Below are positions 9,938 to 18,577 of a stretch of DNA of 64,000 bases, piece after piece. A model generated the notes under the pieces. That model was not told where the DNA came from, ran no database searches, and saw only the letters and a program-made list of their open reading frames with translations. A program made the position numbers and the translations under genes. Source of the stretch: Thermoguttaceae bacterium (GTDB taxonomy: Bacteria > Planctomycetota > Planctomycetia > Pirellulales > Thermoguttaceae); NCBI GenBank assembly GCA_025060325.1, contig JANXBW010000021.1, positions 1 through 64,000 on the forward strand, written 5' to 3'. The first letter of the stretch is position 1. The number at the start of each line of letters is the position of its first letter.

Positions 9938-10186
9938 TTAATCGGAGCCTTCATCGTTCGGAGTAGGTGTGGGGCTGACGACCCGCAGCGCATCAGGCGG
10001 AAGGTCGTACCACGCGCGGTCTTCGCCTTGGAATTGGACGAGGACCCGGCCATTGTAATTGACACCTTTTACTTGGCCAATCCGCCCGCGAAATCGCGCG
10101 TATTCTGGCCTGCCTGGCACGACTTCGACCTTTTTGCCGAGGAATGTTTGTTTCAATGCTTGCAAGTATTCAGGCGACCAGTCCAT
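9938..10186 (-). CDS. Small SH3/KOW-like protein, 82 aa
   Basis: The translation is compact and well formed: a helix (WSPEYLQALKQTFLGKKVEV) followed by beta strands (YARFRGRIGQVKGVNYNGRV, then VLVQFQGEDRAWYDLPPDAL) that look like a small SH3 or KOW-type barrel, and a charged tail. The function is unknown. It lies 177 bases downstream of prfB on the same strand, so it may be the second gene of that unit. No strong ribosome site is visible before the ATG. Confidence 0.7.
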   Translation of the reverse strand: MDWSPEYLQALKQTFLGKKVEVVPGRPEYARFRGRIGQVKGVNYNGRVLVQFQGEDRAWYDLPPDALRVVSPTPTPNDEGSD

Positions 10187-10363
10187 CGGCTAGACAAACG
10201 GGATTTGCCTGAGGGCGGGCTGAATTGCCGGCCCCCCCTCTGACAGGTCCCAACCCTGCCAAGATTTTCCCAGAACGCCCCGGCCTTCCATGAGCTTGCC
10301 AATCCTTAGGCCCATTCATTGACGACAATTCAGCATGACTGGTTCCCATGTCGATAAGGCTGG

Positions 10364-11507
10364 TCAGTTGTCATCTTGGCTTGGAGCCGATTGAGTTTTC
10401 GCCCCGGATTGTTCCGCAGCGCGCCAACGAAGATAGGCTTCCAGAAAGTCTTGGATTTCCCCATCCATGACCGCATGAAAGTTGTAGACGGTATGGCCCG
10501 TCCGCGCATCTTTGACGCGTTGCTCCGGATGGAGAAAGTAACTTCGGATCTGCGAGCCAAAGCCCACCTTCGGCATCTGACGATATTTAGCTAGTTGCTC
10601 TGCCTCGCGTTTTTCCTCCTCTAACTTCGCCAGCCGAGCAAGGAGCATCTTGCGAGCGGTGGCCCGATTCTGGTGTTGGCTCCGCTCGTTTTGACACATG
10701 ACCACAATTCCGGTAGGCAAGTGCGTGAGGCGAACCGCACTGGAGGTCTTGTTTACATGCTGGCCACCTGCCCCACCGGAGCGGAACACATCCTCGCGGA
10801 CATCCTTTTCCCAGTCGACGTGGATGTCGATTTCGTCCTCAACTTCGGGTGAAACATCCACAGCGGCAAAACTCGTCTGCCGCTTGCCTTCAGCATTAAA
10901 CGGACTAATCCTCACGAGGCGATGAATTCCTGATTCGCCTTTTAGGTAGCCGTAGGCAAATGGTCCCCGCACGGCGATAGTGGCACTGGTGATGCCGGCT
11001 TCCTCGTTGTCTTGCCGGTCAAGAAGCTCCACATCATACTGGCGATGCTGGGCCCAGTTAATGTACATCCTGAGTAGCATCTCGGCCCAGTCATTTGCGT
11101 CCACGCCGCCGTCACGGGCATGGATACTTAGAATAGCGCTTCGATCGTCCATCGGGCCATTAAGGAGGGCCTGTGTCTCCAGCCGGGTCACCTGCTCTTC
11201 AAGGAGTCCCAATTCGCGAATGAATTCCTGGGCCAGCTCCTCATCTTGGTCGGCCATCTCCAGGAGCACCTCCATGTCCTCCAGGCGGCGAAGGGCTTCG
11301 CTCATCGGCCGAACGAATGCCAAAAGCGTTTTGAGTTGGGCGACGGTTTCCTGGGCCCGTACCGGATCGCTCCACAGCTCCGGAGAGGCTTGGAGGGCTT
11401 CAAGCCGTTCGACTTCGCTTTTTTTCCGAGCGTAGTCAAAGAGAGTCCCTTAAGGTTAAAAGCCGGTGGCGCAAGTCTTCGAATTTTTCCAGGAATTCTC
11501 GTTCCAT
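10364..11507 (-). CDS. prfB: Peptide chain release factor 2, with programmed +1 frameshift
   Basis: RF2 recognises UGA and UAA stop codons and triggers peptide release on the ribosome. The gene is in two frames: 23 codons from the ATG at 11507 (ribosome site GGAGGG) ending CTT TGA, then, after a +1 shift, 357 codons to 10364, giving about 380 aa, the usual family length. The catalytic loop is present as SGGAGGQHVNKTSSAVRLTH (GGQ) and the stop-recognition motif SPF is visible in LVRISPFNAEGK. Regulation is by the classic autoregulatory frameshift: low RF2 stalls the ribosome at the in-frame UGA and favours the shift. A purely frame-based caller would give a 5-prime-truncated gene. Confidence 0.96.
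11435..11451 (-). promoter_or_regulatory. prfB: prfB programmed +1 frameshift site
   Basis: On the minus strand the sequence is AAGGGACTCTCTTTGAC. It has a Shine-Dalgarno-like AAGGGA a few bases ahead of the slippery CTT, the UGA stop at 11438-11436 and the conserved C after it, matching the canonical RF2 recoding signal. Confidence 0.93.
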
Positions 11508-11886
11508 TGCGCTGCTCCCTCCGGAATTCTTCCAAATGGGCCCTTTGGCTTGCAATCCTTGTCTCCCGGGGCATCGGGCGGGCAAATTAGCTTGGCAGTC
11601 GCCTCTTTGGGCGGCCCTTCTGCAAGACGCCAAGCAGGGCCAGCACTCGAGCCTTTGGGGCCCCAATTTTCTATCGATCCAGACCGGGCTTTGGCGGCAT
11701 AACAATCCGGCCAACTTTCCATCGTACTCCAGAAAGGCCCGGAAAAGGAATCACGGGGACCTCCGCGGCCCCCGGGCAACCGCAAGGATTAGCTGGTTTG
11801 CCTCTTTTCGGGCAGCGGAAAGTAAGGATCCGGTAAAATCGTGCCGGGGCCAGAGGTTAGTGGCTCAACCCGCTTTTGACAGAGCA

Positions 11887-12066
11887 TTACAACCGCCACG
11901 GATCCACCTTCAGATCACGGAACATCGCCAATTCCGCAAGTTGCGTTCTGGTTAGGGCGTTCCGGAGGCTGCTGCCTTTGATTTGCTGCAGACGGACGCG
12001 GGTGTCTGGGGGATCTGGCCGAACTAGAATTAAAGGGGCCTTAAGACCCCACACAGCAAATCTCAC
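11887..12066 (-). CDS. Possible small protein, 59 aa, unknown
   Basis: A minus-strand frame starting at GTG 12066 and ending TAA 11887 encodes MRFAVWGLKAPLILVRPDPP followed by a helical, charged C-terminus ending AMFRDLKVDPWRL. Amino-acid usage is balanced and hydrophobic and charged residues alternate as in real proteins, unlike other frames in this spacer. The frame stays open about 45 more codons upstream without an ATG, so it may be the tail of a decayed longer gene. No clear ribosome site precedes the GTG, and no family is recognised. Confidence 0.4.
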   Translation of the reverse strand: MRFAVWGLKAPLILVRPDPPDTRVRLQQIKGSSLRNALTRTQLAELAMFRDLKVDPWRL

Positions 12067-12234
12067 GATTACGCCCGCGGACAGGGTGTCCGCGATAAAG
12101 CAAGACCTCTGCCACGTAACTTGCCGACTGGATTTGAGGTTACGCGAACCTTTGCCGGGGCGTGAGGTGTTGAAACAATTGGGCAGACTTTGGGGGCGCT
12201 AGATCCCTTGCCCGTCGCGTCCGAGGGTTTTTTT
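12036..12234 (+). ncRNA. Structured leader or small RNA upstream of BON-domain gene
   Basis: In order on the plus strand there are GGGG/CCCC around CTTAAG (about 12035-12050), a hairpin CGCGGACA-GGG-TGTCCGCG (12076-12094), a hairpin CGTAACTT (12115-12122) with AGGTTACG (12137-12144), and a terminator at 12205-12234. The second hairpin contains a T-G pair that is a U-G wobble on the plus strand but an A-C mismatch on the minus strand, which favours a plus-strand RNA. It could be an attenuated leader of the BON gene or a separate RNA. No known family is recognised. Confidence 0.4.
12205..12234 (+). terminator. Intrinsic terminator just upstream of BON-domain gene
   Basis: CCCTTG (12205-12210) pairs with CGAGGG (12222-12227) and is followed at once by seven T (12228-12234). 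It lies only 35 bases before the ATG at 12270 and no plus-strand gene ends upstream, so attenuation or a non-coding transcript is suggested. Confidence 0.6.
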
Positions 12235-12269
12235 ATTGGAGAAGCCATCCTAATTTCGGAGACATTGTA

Positions 12270-13049
12270 ATGTTTCGTTTGGGATTATCGGCGGGGTGGC
12301 TTATCGCCGGTCTTCTGGCGGGTATTTTGGCGCTGCCGGGGGCTGCGTTTGGTCAGTTTAATAGGACTAATCGGACTGGAACCACCGGTTCCTCGTTGAG
12401 CTTTTCGGCGATGCGCTCCTCGGCTTCGCAGGGGCTTTTCGGCACGCGGACCTTCGGTCAGGGGATGTCCGCGCGCACGGGGACTTCAAGCGGACTGGGC
12501 TTAAGCTCGGCTTTTAGTTCCCGTTTGATGACTAGCCAGCAGCAGACTCGCCAGATGCAAGCGGGACGGCAGCAGGGGCAATTTGTCGGAGCGGATACCG
12601 GCGATGTGCGAAACATTTTGGGATTTGTGACAAACCCCAACCAAGCGGTTCAGGCATGGCGACAGGGTTTGACGTCGTTGCGGTCTGCCTTCGGCCAGCA
12701 GCCAAATCAACCGAGCCAGCCCGGCAGCTTTGGGGGGCGAGGCACTACTCGATCAGGTCGCATCGCAGAAGTACCCGCGGTGGTGGAGGCCGGTTTCCAG
12801 TATGAGCCCCCTGCTCCGCCGTCGGTGGCGAGCACCTTGCAAACTCGGCTGGAAAAGGCAGGCCTGCCCGGCGTGGGAAGCTCGGTGCAAGTGGCGGTCG
12901 AGGGGGATGTGGTTGTGCTACGGGGATCGGTCTCAAGCTCTCACCAGCGGCTTTTGGCGGAGAATCTGGCACGACTTGAGCCCGGCGTCCGACAGGTCCG
13001 AAACGAGCTGGTGGTCGAGCCTTCCGCCTCCGAGTCAGCCCGTCCGTAA
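12270..13049 (+). CDS. Secreted BON-domain protein
   Basis: The product is 259 aa, with the ATG seven bases after GGAGA. A clear signal peptide (about 1-28, ending PGAAFG) is followed by a long Ser/Gln/Gly-rich low-complexity region with no predicted fold. A C-terminal BON domain at about 188-250 carries the pattern VQVAVEGDVVVLRGSVSSSH and LEPGVRQVRNELVVE. BON domains are small periplasmic alpha-beta modules thought to bind membranes or other envelope proteins. An envelope-stress or surface role is plausible but inferred. The upstream terminator suggests its expression may be controlled by attenuation. Confidence 0.85.
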   Translation: MFRLGLSAGWLIAGLLAGILALPGAAFGQFNRTNRTGTTGSSLSFSAMRSSASQGLFGTRTFGQGMSARTGTSSGLGLSSAFSSRLMTSQQQTRQMQAGRQQGQFVGADTGDVRNILGFVTNPNQAVQAWRQGLTSLRSAFGQQPNQPSQPGSFGGRGTTRSGRIAEVPAVVEAGFQYEPPAPPSVASTLQTRLEKAGLPGVGSSVQVAVEGDVVVLRGSVSSSHQRLLAENLARLEPGVRQVRNELVVEPSASESARP

Positions 13050-13670
13050 GTGGTCGGGACCTCGGGCGCTAGGCCCGCTTTCCGCAAGTCCTAGTCGAAA
13101 TAGCCCTTTTCTGCAAGAAGGGATTGGCCGCCGGGGATTTGACGAAAGATGTGTCGGTGCCGCTCCTAACTTTGTCCCGGGTCGCGTGTCGGCGGCCTAC
13201 CCGGTACTCGGAAGTGCCCGGTCGTTCAAAGAATGTCCCTTGTCGATTTGGTTCTTTGCGTTTTCGGCGCATCATTTGGCCTGCGAGCGCTCGGCCCCTG
13301 CAATTAGTCGCCGGCGTTGTGGTGGAGTACTTCCCCCGGCTCCCCTTTTCCCGCCCGATAGCTTCTAGGGCTCACCATCTAGTGATTGTCGGATTTCCCT
13401 GATCGTGTGATATCTTTGTCGCGTGGATTCGGCACGGGGTAGATGGGCGTATTTTCCCAGGGAAAATTGGCTCAGGCATCGGAAGTGTTTATGTGGGGTT
13501 CCGCATCCTGGCTATCGCGCACCGGGGCCAGGAAAATATTTGGACAGCCACCTCCGGATTCGGAATCTTTTTGCGGGGAAAGGGCCGTCGGCCATGCCAG
13601 GTGGGTAAAAAGGAACGCCTTACGCTCGGGGAACGGTCGATAGGCACTGGGGCCATTGGGGAAAAACACG
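13050..13670. other. Spacer, nothing definite
   Basis: A small hairpin CGGGC/GCCCG lies just after the BON gene end (about 13063-13077) and may help termination. A 66-codon plus-strand frame from 13443 exists but its composition is not convincing. No RNA gene is seen. Confidence 0.5.
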
Positions 13671-14657
13671 ATGATCTCGGTTGTGATACCCTGCTACAAC
13701 GAAGAGCCGGTACTGGATACGCTTTACCGCCGGCTAACGGAGGCCGCCCGTACTTGGGGGGAAGAGTATGAAGTTATTGCTGTTGACGATGGCTCGCTCG
13801 ACGGTACCTGGCAAAAGCTTGTGGAGATTCATCAACGGGATGGGCGTTGGCGGGCGATCCGTTTCTCTCGCAATTTCGGCCACCAGACGGCGATTTCGGC
13901 CGGAATGGCAGAGGCTCGGGGCCAAGCGGTAGTGATTCTCGATGCGGACTTGCAGGATCCCCCCGAAGTTGTCAACGAATTTCTCGCCAAATGGCGGGAG
14001 GGGTATCATGTTGTTTACGGTATTCGTCGGCGACGGAAGGAGGGGCTTTTCAAGAAGGCCGCCTATTTTTTGTTCTACAGGATTCTCCGCTCCATCGCGG
14101 CGACTCCGATTCCTGTCGATAGCGGTGACTTTTGCCTGATGGATCGGTGCGTTGTTGACATTCTTAACCGCATGCCGGAACGAAATCGCTTTGTGCGGGG
14201 ACTTCGGGCGTGGACAGGCTTCCGGCAAATTGGCGTGGAGTATGAACGGCAGGCACGAGCGGCGGGTCAGCCCCAGTATACGTTTAAGAAGTTACTTCAA
14301 CTAGCAATAGACGGAATTTTTTCGTTTTCTGTGTGGCCTTTGCGACTGGCGACACGGCTGGGGCTATTGGTGTCGACATTTGCCTTTCTGGGAGTAGTGT
14401 TTACTTTTTTGCAGCGGATATACGCGGACTGGTTTGATAAGTATCTGGGCTTACGCCCGGTGCCAGGCTTTGCGACCACCGTCATTGCCATTCTTTTCCT
14501 GGGCGGTGTTCAGCTTATTTGTTTGGGAATCATTGGGGAATATATCGGCCGAATTTACGAAGAGGTCAAAGGTCGACCGCTGTGGATTATTTGCGATCGC
14601 CTGGATACACCGCCCGCTACTGGTCCGGCTCAAACGTCAACAGGCGGCAAAGCTTAG
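13671..14657 (+). CDS. Family 2 glycosyltransferase, DPM1/GtrB type, with two membrane helices
   Basis: The ATG at 13671 begins directly with the GT2 core MISVVIPCYNEEPVLDTLYR; an upstream TTG adds only five residues. The nucleotide-sugar site AVDDGSLDGT and the metal-binding DADLQD (91-96) are present, along with RFSRNFGHQTAISAG, typical of enzymes that load a sugar onto a polyprenyl phosphate. Two C-terminal membrane helices (about 225-250 and 262-288, ending GIIGEYIGRIYEE) match the GtrB/DPM1-like group. The product would be a lipid-linked sugar used for periplasmic glycan or protein modification. It stands alone, convergent with rsmH. Confidence 0.9.
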   Translation: MISVVIPCYNEEPVLDTLYRRLTEAARTWGEEYEVIAVDDGSLDGTWQKLVEIHQRDGRWRAIRFSRNFGHQTAISAGMAEARGQAVVILDADLQDPPEVVNEFLAKWREGYHVVYGIRRRRKEGLFKKAAYFLFYRILRSIAATPIPVDSGDFCLMDRCVVDILNRMPERNRFVRGLRAWTGFRQIGVEYERQARAAGQPQYTFKKLLQLAIDGIFSFSVWPLRLATRLGLLVSTFAFLGVVFTFLQRIYADWFDKYLGLRPVPGFATTVIAILFLGGVQLICLGIIGEYIGRIYEEVKGRPLWIICDRLDTPPATGPAQTSTGGKA

Positions 14658-14731
14658 GGTTGCGGCAAATGGGAAGGCCCGAGAAGTTAACTTCCTTTTG
14701 CCCCTTGTGGAATAAACTTAGGAGATAAACG

Positions 14732-15640
14732 TCAGACGATCCTCTCAGCGGCCCGAAGTTTAGCGCTTCTTGCCCGGGGATTGTCGGCCACCTCTTGGGC
14801 CGAGGGAGTCACTGGGTGAGGAGTGAGCGCTTTGAGGCGAGAGTCGTTGCGGAAGGCCTCTTTCACCAGGCGGTCTTCCAGCGAGTGGTAGCTAAGGACA
14901 ACCAGCCGGCCGCCAGGCCGAAGCACCTCGGGAATTCGCCGCAGGGCAATTTCCAACCATTTAAGCTCCTCGTTGACAGCAATCCGCAAGGCCTGGAATG
15001 TCCTCGTGGCCGGATCGATTCTGCTGCCTTTTCGGCCAATGGCCCGGCGGATAATCTCCGCCAGTTGAGATGCGGTGCGGATGGGTTGCCGCTGACGTTC
15101 GGTTACAATCGCCCGGGCAATCCTCCGACTGGCCGGCTCCTCCCCATAGCGATAGATCAGATCTGCCAATCGAGATTCGGACAATCGGTTTACCAAACGG
15201 AAGGCCGGCTCACCTGCCGACGGATCGAACCGCATATCGAGTGGACCGGATGAGTCAAAGCTAAACCCGCGCTTGTGGTCGAGCAGCTGGTCGGAGCATA
15301 GGCCCAAGTCAAGCAGCACGCCATCAACCACCGGGATGTCAAGCTCAGCCAGGATCTCTGGGAGATCGGCGTAATTCCCTTGCCGGACGAGGTGTGGGTA
15401 AGAGGCAAGAGCTGCTTCTGCCCGGGGTAATGCTGAAGGGTCCCGGTCGATACCCACAAGGAGACCCTCCGGCCCCAAAAGCTCGGCGATAGCGCGGGCG
15501 TGGCCTCCGCCGCCAACAGTAGCGTCGACAATGACTGTGCCCGGTTTGGGGGCAAGCCAATGCAGCACCTCGCTGACCATTACCGGCTGGTGAACCGTGG
15601 TTGCGGATGCTTGCTGGGGGCCCGTATTGTCCCTGTCCAT
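14732..15640 (-). CDS. rsmH: 16S rRNA (cytosine1402-N4)-methyltransferase RsmH
   Basis: The 302-aa product has the family length and motifs: the SAM-binding loop VDATVGGGGHARAIAELLG, the DLGLCSDQLLDHKRGFSF region, GPLDMRFDP, and VLSYHSLEDRLVKEAF near the C-terminus. It N4-methylates C1402 in the decoding centre of 16S rRNA using SAM. In many bacteria it sits with mraZ and cell-wall genes; here it is isolated, as is common in planctomycetes with a dispersed dcw cluster. The start at 15640 has only a weak ribosome site. A structured minus-strand element with a terminator-like end lies 125-330 bases upstream. Confidence 0.96.
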   Translation of the reverse strand: MDRDNTGPQQASATTVHQPVMVSEVLHWLAPKPGTVIVDATVGGGGHARAIAELLGPEGLLVGIDRDPSALPRAEAALASYPHLVRQGNYADLPEILAELDIPVVDGVLLDLGLCSDQLLDHKRGFSFDSSGPLDMRFDPSAGEPAFRLVNRLSESRLADLIYRYGEEPASRRIARAIVTERQRQPIRTASQLAEIIRRAIGRKGSRIDPATRTFQALRIAVNEELKWLEIALRRIPEVLRPGGRLVVLSYHSLEDRLVKEAFRNDSRLKALTPHPVTPSAQEVADNPRARSAKLRAAERIV

Positions 15641-15762
15641 GCGTAACGACTGTTTGCAAGGAGCTTCAGAAGTAGAGAAGATCCTTTTTCGACCAAATCT
15701 CAGCTCTTATCTCCGGCAGAGGTGGACTTCTGCTCTCGTTTATGATTGTTGCCGGCATAGGG

Positions 15763-15803
15763 AAAAAGCGAATGCCCTTGGGAGCCTTCCTGGTCCCAAG
15801 GGC
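15763..15803 (-). terminator. Terminator-like hairpin ahead of rsmH
   Basis: On the minus strand GCCCTTGGGA, a ten-base loop and TCCCAAGGGC form a perfect stem, followed after six bases by TTTTT (15767-15763). With one mismatch the stem extends closer to the T run. It lies about 125 bases before the rsmH start. Confidence 0.5.
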
Positions 15804-15969
15804 GTTGGGTAGGCGATCGATTCCCGGTGTCGGCCGGCCCACCAGGAATCGGGGTATGCGAAGCCGAGGGCCCTCCATGAACCCTTCGGCCCGTGAGACC
15901 CGGCCCCAGCCCAACGGGACGCCGTGAGAAGCACCAGTTGGTGGCCGAGACTGGTGCTTCGGTCTCACG
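15763..15969 (-). ncRNA. Highly structured RNA candidate in rsmH leader region
   Basis: There are four strong stems. A 9-bp stem (15892-15900 with 15961-15969) encloses a perfect 11-bp stem (15928-15938 with 15950-15960, arms GAAGCACCAGT and ACTGGTGCTTC). Then comes a 12-bp stem (15818-15829 with 15840-15851) and a 10-bp stem (15774-15783 with 15794-15803), followed on the minus strand by TTTTT. One pair in the 12-bp stem is U-G on the minus strand but C-A on the plus strand, so the RNA is probably transcribed leftward. It may be a regulatory leader of rsmH or an independent small RNA. I cannot match it to a known class. Confidence 0.5.
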
Positions 15970-16654
15970 CAACGGAATAGTCCGGTTCGGTCAAGTTTTC
16001 TTATGCCTCCGGCAAATCGCCCCAATTTTCGAAGGGGCAGAGCGGGTCCGATTTATCAGGGCGCGTATGGAATCCGCCTTTTAACCGCAGCTCTTATCAT
16101 CTTCCGAGCCAATACAGTTTACTCCGGAAAGCCGCCGCAAGCACCTGGAAAAGCGTGGCGAAAAGTATCGGGCCGAAAGGAACATCACTAAGTTTCCGTA
16201 CTTGGTAATTAGGTAGCAAATATTACTGGCCCTGGTAAATTTTGGCTCGAAAACCAGCCGCAAATGTAGGAAAAATCGGACGGATTCTCGGCAGGGACAA
16301 CGTGCTGAATCGGAGACCGGATTCTGCTTACTCCAATGGCTTGCGGGTCCCTGGTTAGAGCTTTCGCCCAGAACGTTCGGTGCCTGCACGAAATCCCGTT
16401 GCGGTAACTCAAAAGGCCTAGAAAGTCATCCGAATTGATTAGCTATTAGATAGATAATTTTTGGCCTTATTCGGCAAGCCGAAAGATGAGCTTAGCCCGC
16501 GCGAGGTGCCAGGGTACTGTTTCAAAACTTTCCCCGAAATGAATTAGCAGATTCACAAAGTGCCTTGGCAGGCTCAGGCGCCGGGCTGCCAAACTCGACG
16601 AGACCAATGGGTGTTGTTCGGTTACTCCTTTCCCGCAGATACTTCGGGCATAGC

Positions 16655-17812
16655 TTACCGTGTCGCTTGGCTGACAAGCCTCTCCCAAAGCTCTTCATAG
16701 GCCCCCACCATTCGATCGATGTTAAAAAGGCCCTCGGCCCTTGCGCGATTAAGCTGGCCTAATCGTGCACAAAGATTAGGGTTGGTAAGCAGTGCTCGAA
16801 CCCTTGCTACCCAATCGCTCTCGCACCTTGGCGGTGCTGTTTGGAGTTCGGCGCCTTCGCCAAGTAGCTCCGCCACGCCTTCCACGTTCATAGCCACCAC
16901 CGGTCGCTTGCAGGCCATTGCTTCGAGGATGACATTCGGCATCCCCTCCCACCGGGAAGGCAGCACGATCACTCGGGCCGCGCGCATGAGAGGGATTGGA
17001 TCAGTTAACCACCCGAGGTAGTGCAACCGGCCCTGAAAGTCGGGCATCCGAACAGCCGCTTCCACCTTTGACCGGTCGGGGCCGTCGCCGACAATCACCA
17101 CGTGAGGATTTGTCTGCGGCGCCGCCTCAATCAGTTGAGGCGCAAGTTTCAGTAAAAGATCCACGCCTTTTTGGAAGTCCAGCCGTCCTACGTAGAGGAT
17201 AACGTCCGCTGAAGCCGGAAGACCGTACTGGCTCCACTGGACCGGCGGCTTTTCGTCAATAGCCCGGAGGTCTACTCCGTTGGGAATGACCACGGTTTTT
17301 TGTTGGGGTACCCGGCAATGCCTGACCAGGTGTTGGGCGACCCCAGTGCTCACGCACACGTACCGATCGACCCACCGTTGGGTGAGCCTTTCTGCCCACA
17401 AATGCCACCGCTTGGCTTTTTCGGCCACTCTTACCCCGGCGATAACCGCCGGCACACCGCTCAGTCGGGCCGCAATTCGGGAGAGGAGGTTCGCGTGGAA
17501 CAAGAAGCTTTGCACAATGAGGGGCTTTGTGTGGACAAAAATCCGCCGAAGTCGTGTAAGGGCAAGGAGGCCGGTTAACGGCCCCTTCGCGCCCAAAAAG
17601 ACGGGACAAATGCCGGCGGCTACCAGGCGCGTTAGAAGTTTGCTTCGGTCGGGAGGAGGAGCCGGTTTGAGGGATACGACATCAATTGAAAAGCGCCGCC
17701 GGTCTGCCCTCGTGGCAAGCTCTACGAGATTTTTTTCCGCCCCGCCGGGCTCAAGCTCTGTAATGCACAGGGAAACCCGAATCGGTCGGCAAGGCCCACT
17801 ACTGGACATCAT
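16655..17812 (-). CDS. Family 4 glycosyltransferase
   Basis: The 385-aa GT-B fold protein has an N-terminal acceptor domain opening ITELEPGGAEKNLVELA and a C-terminal donor domain with VVIPNGVDLRAID, VGRLDFQKGVDLLLKL and the E-x7-E signature in PSRWEGMPNVILEAMACKRP. It transfers a sugar from a nucleotide donor, likely onto a lipid-linked or surface glycan; the acceptor is unknown. No other glycan gene adjoins it on the same strand. The start MMSSSGPCRPIRVSLCITE is acceptable and alternatives differ by one codon. Confidence 0.92.
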   Translation of the reverse strand: MMSSSGPCRPIRVSLCITELEPGGAEKNLVELATRADRRRFSIDVVSLKPAPPPDRSKLLTRLVAAGICPVFLGAKGPLTGLLALTRLRRIFVHTKPLIVQSFLFHANLLSRIAARLSGVPAVIAGVRVAEKAKRWHLWAERLTQRWVDRYVCVSTGVAQHLVRHCRVPQQKTVVIPNGVDLRAIDEKPPVQWSQYGLPASADVILYVGRLDFQKGVDLLLKLAPQLIEAAPQTNPHVVIVGDGPDRSKVEAAVRMPDFQGRLHYLGWLTDPIPLMRAARVIVLPSRWEGMPNVILEAMACKRPVVAMNVEGVAELLGEGAELQTAPPRCESDWVARVRALLTNPNLCARLGQLNRARAEGLFNIDRMVGAYEELWERLVSQATR

Positions 17813-18577
17813 GGCCTACTTCACTCTGGGATCCTGTCCCTGCCCAAGCGTTGAACCTTTTGCCCCCGCGGCTAATCAACCGTCCCATGGTTGAGGTCAA
17901 TTTTTGGTTCGCACTCATCAAGGGGGAGCTGCTTACCGAGGCCTGTCGCCGTAAAAAGGCCCCAAAAAATAGGACCACCGAGTTTTGCAGAATAGATAGG
18001 GTAACCAAAAGCGCCCTTTCTGCACCGCAAACCCACACCCCTTGCCGAGAGGTATGCTTTGCCGCCGTAAAATGGCAAGGGAATGGTCGGGATTCAAGGG
18101 CGGGTCCACTTCGATTGCGAATCCCTGCAAATGGGATTTACGGGGGGCTTATCACAAGGGAGGTTTCCTCTCGGTGAGGCTAACCGACCGGGTTTTGCGC
18201 AGGCAGTGGGGTTGGGTGGTGCCCATTGGCTCTGTCCCAAAGCATTGGCGGGTCCGATCGGCTGGGGGGACGAGTGACGGTTGTCTCGGATGGCAAGACC
18301 GTCGGGGAAGATCGCCCGATATCCAAGCGGGTGCGTCCGAGCTTTGAGGAATGGCTTGCGATTGCCGTTCAGAAGCAAAACGAAATCTTGTGAGCGGATA
18401 GGTCGGAAAACTGGATGGTGACAGATCAGATCGGAAGAGCTGGGAGAGTTGGCCGATTACGATAACTTCCGGGGGCTTTGCGGTGAATGGGGGCAACTCG
18501 AAGACCGCCGGGACTTCTGGGGTGCCAATCACAATTCAAGTGAGTCGGTCGTTGGGGAGGGTTTAAGCAAAACTCAC
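17813..18577. other. Divergent spacer between glycosyltransferase and queA
   Basis: The promoters for both flanking genes must lie here, but no convincing pair of boxes is visible. It contains one short protein-like plus-strand frame (18226-18393). Remaining frames are chance-like. Confidence 0.5.
18226..18393 (+). CDS. Possible small protein or gene remnant, up to 56 aa
   Basis: The plus-strand frame reads through RVTVVSDGKTVGEDRPISKR and ends with VRPSFEEWLAIAVQKQNEIL before TGA at 18393. This beta-then-amphipathic-helix character is much more protein-like than neighbouring frames. Possible starts are TTG 18226 or GTG 18274 (GGGGGGA just before it). It may be a small gene or the surviving 3-prime end of a lost one. 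No family is recognised. Confidence 0.3.
   Translation: MALSQSIGGSDRLGGRVTVVSDGKTVGEDRPISKRVRPSFEEWLAIAVQKQNEIL

Larger units (their letters stand above)
11508..12269. other. Spacer between prfB and BON-domain gene
   Basis: The spacer separates two divergent genes. It contains a protein-like 59-codon minus-strand frame (11887-12066) and, toward the BON gene, a cluster of hairpins ending in a plus-strand terminator. The prfB promoter must lie here but no clear -35/-10 pair stands out. Confidence 0.6.
15641..16654. other. 1-kb spacer upstream of rsmH, with structured element
   Basis: Both flanking genes are on the minus strand. The portion nearest rsmH holds a run of strong hairpins. A perfect TTCGGC-AA-GCCGAA palindrome lies at 16470-16483, about 170 bases after the glycosyltransferase end. 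Open frames in the spacer are Arg/Pro-rich and unconvincing. Confidence 0.6.
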
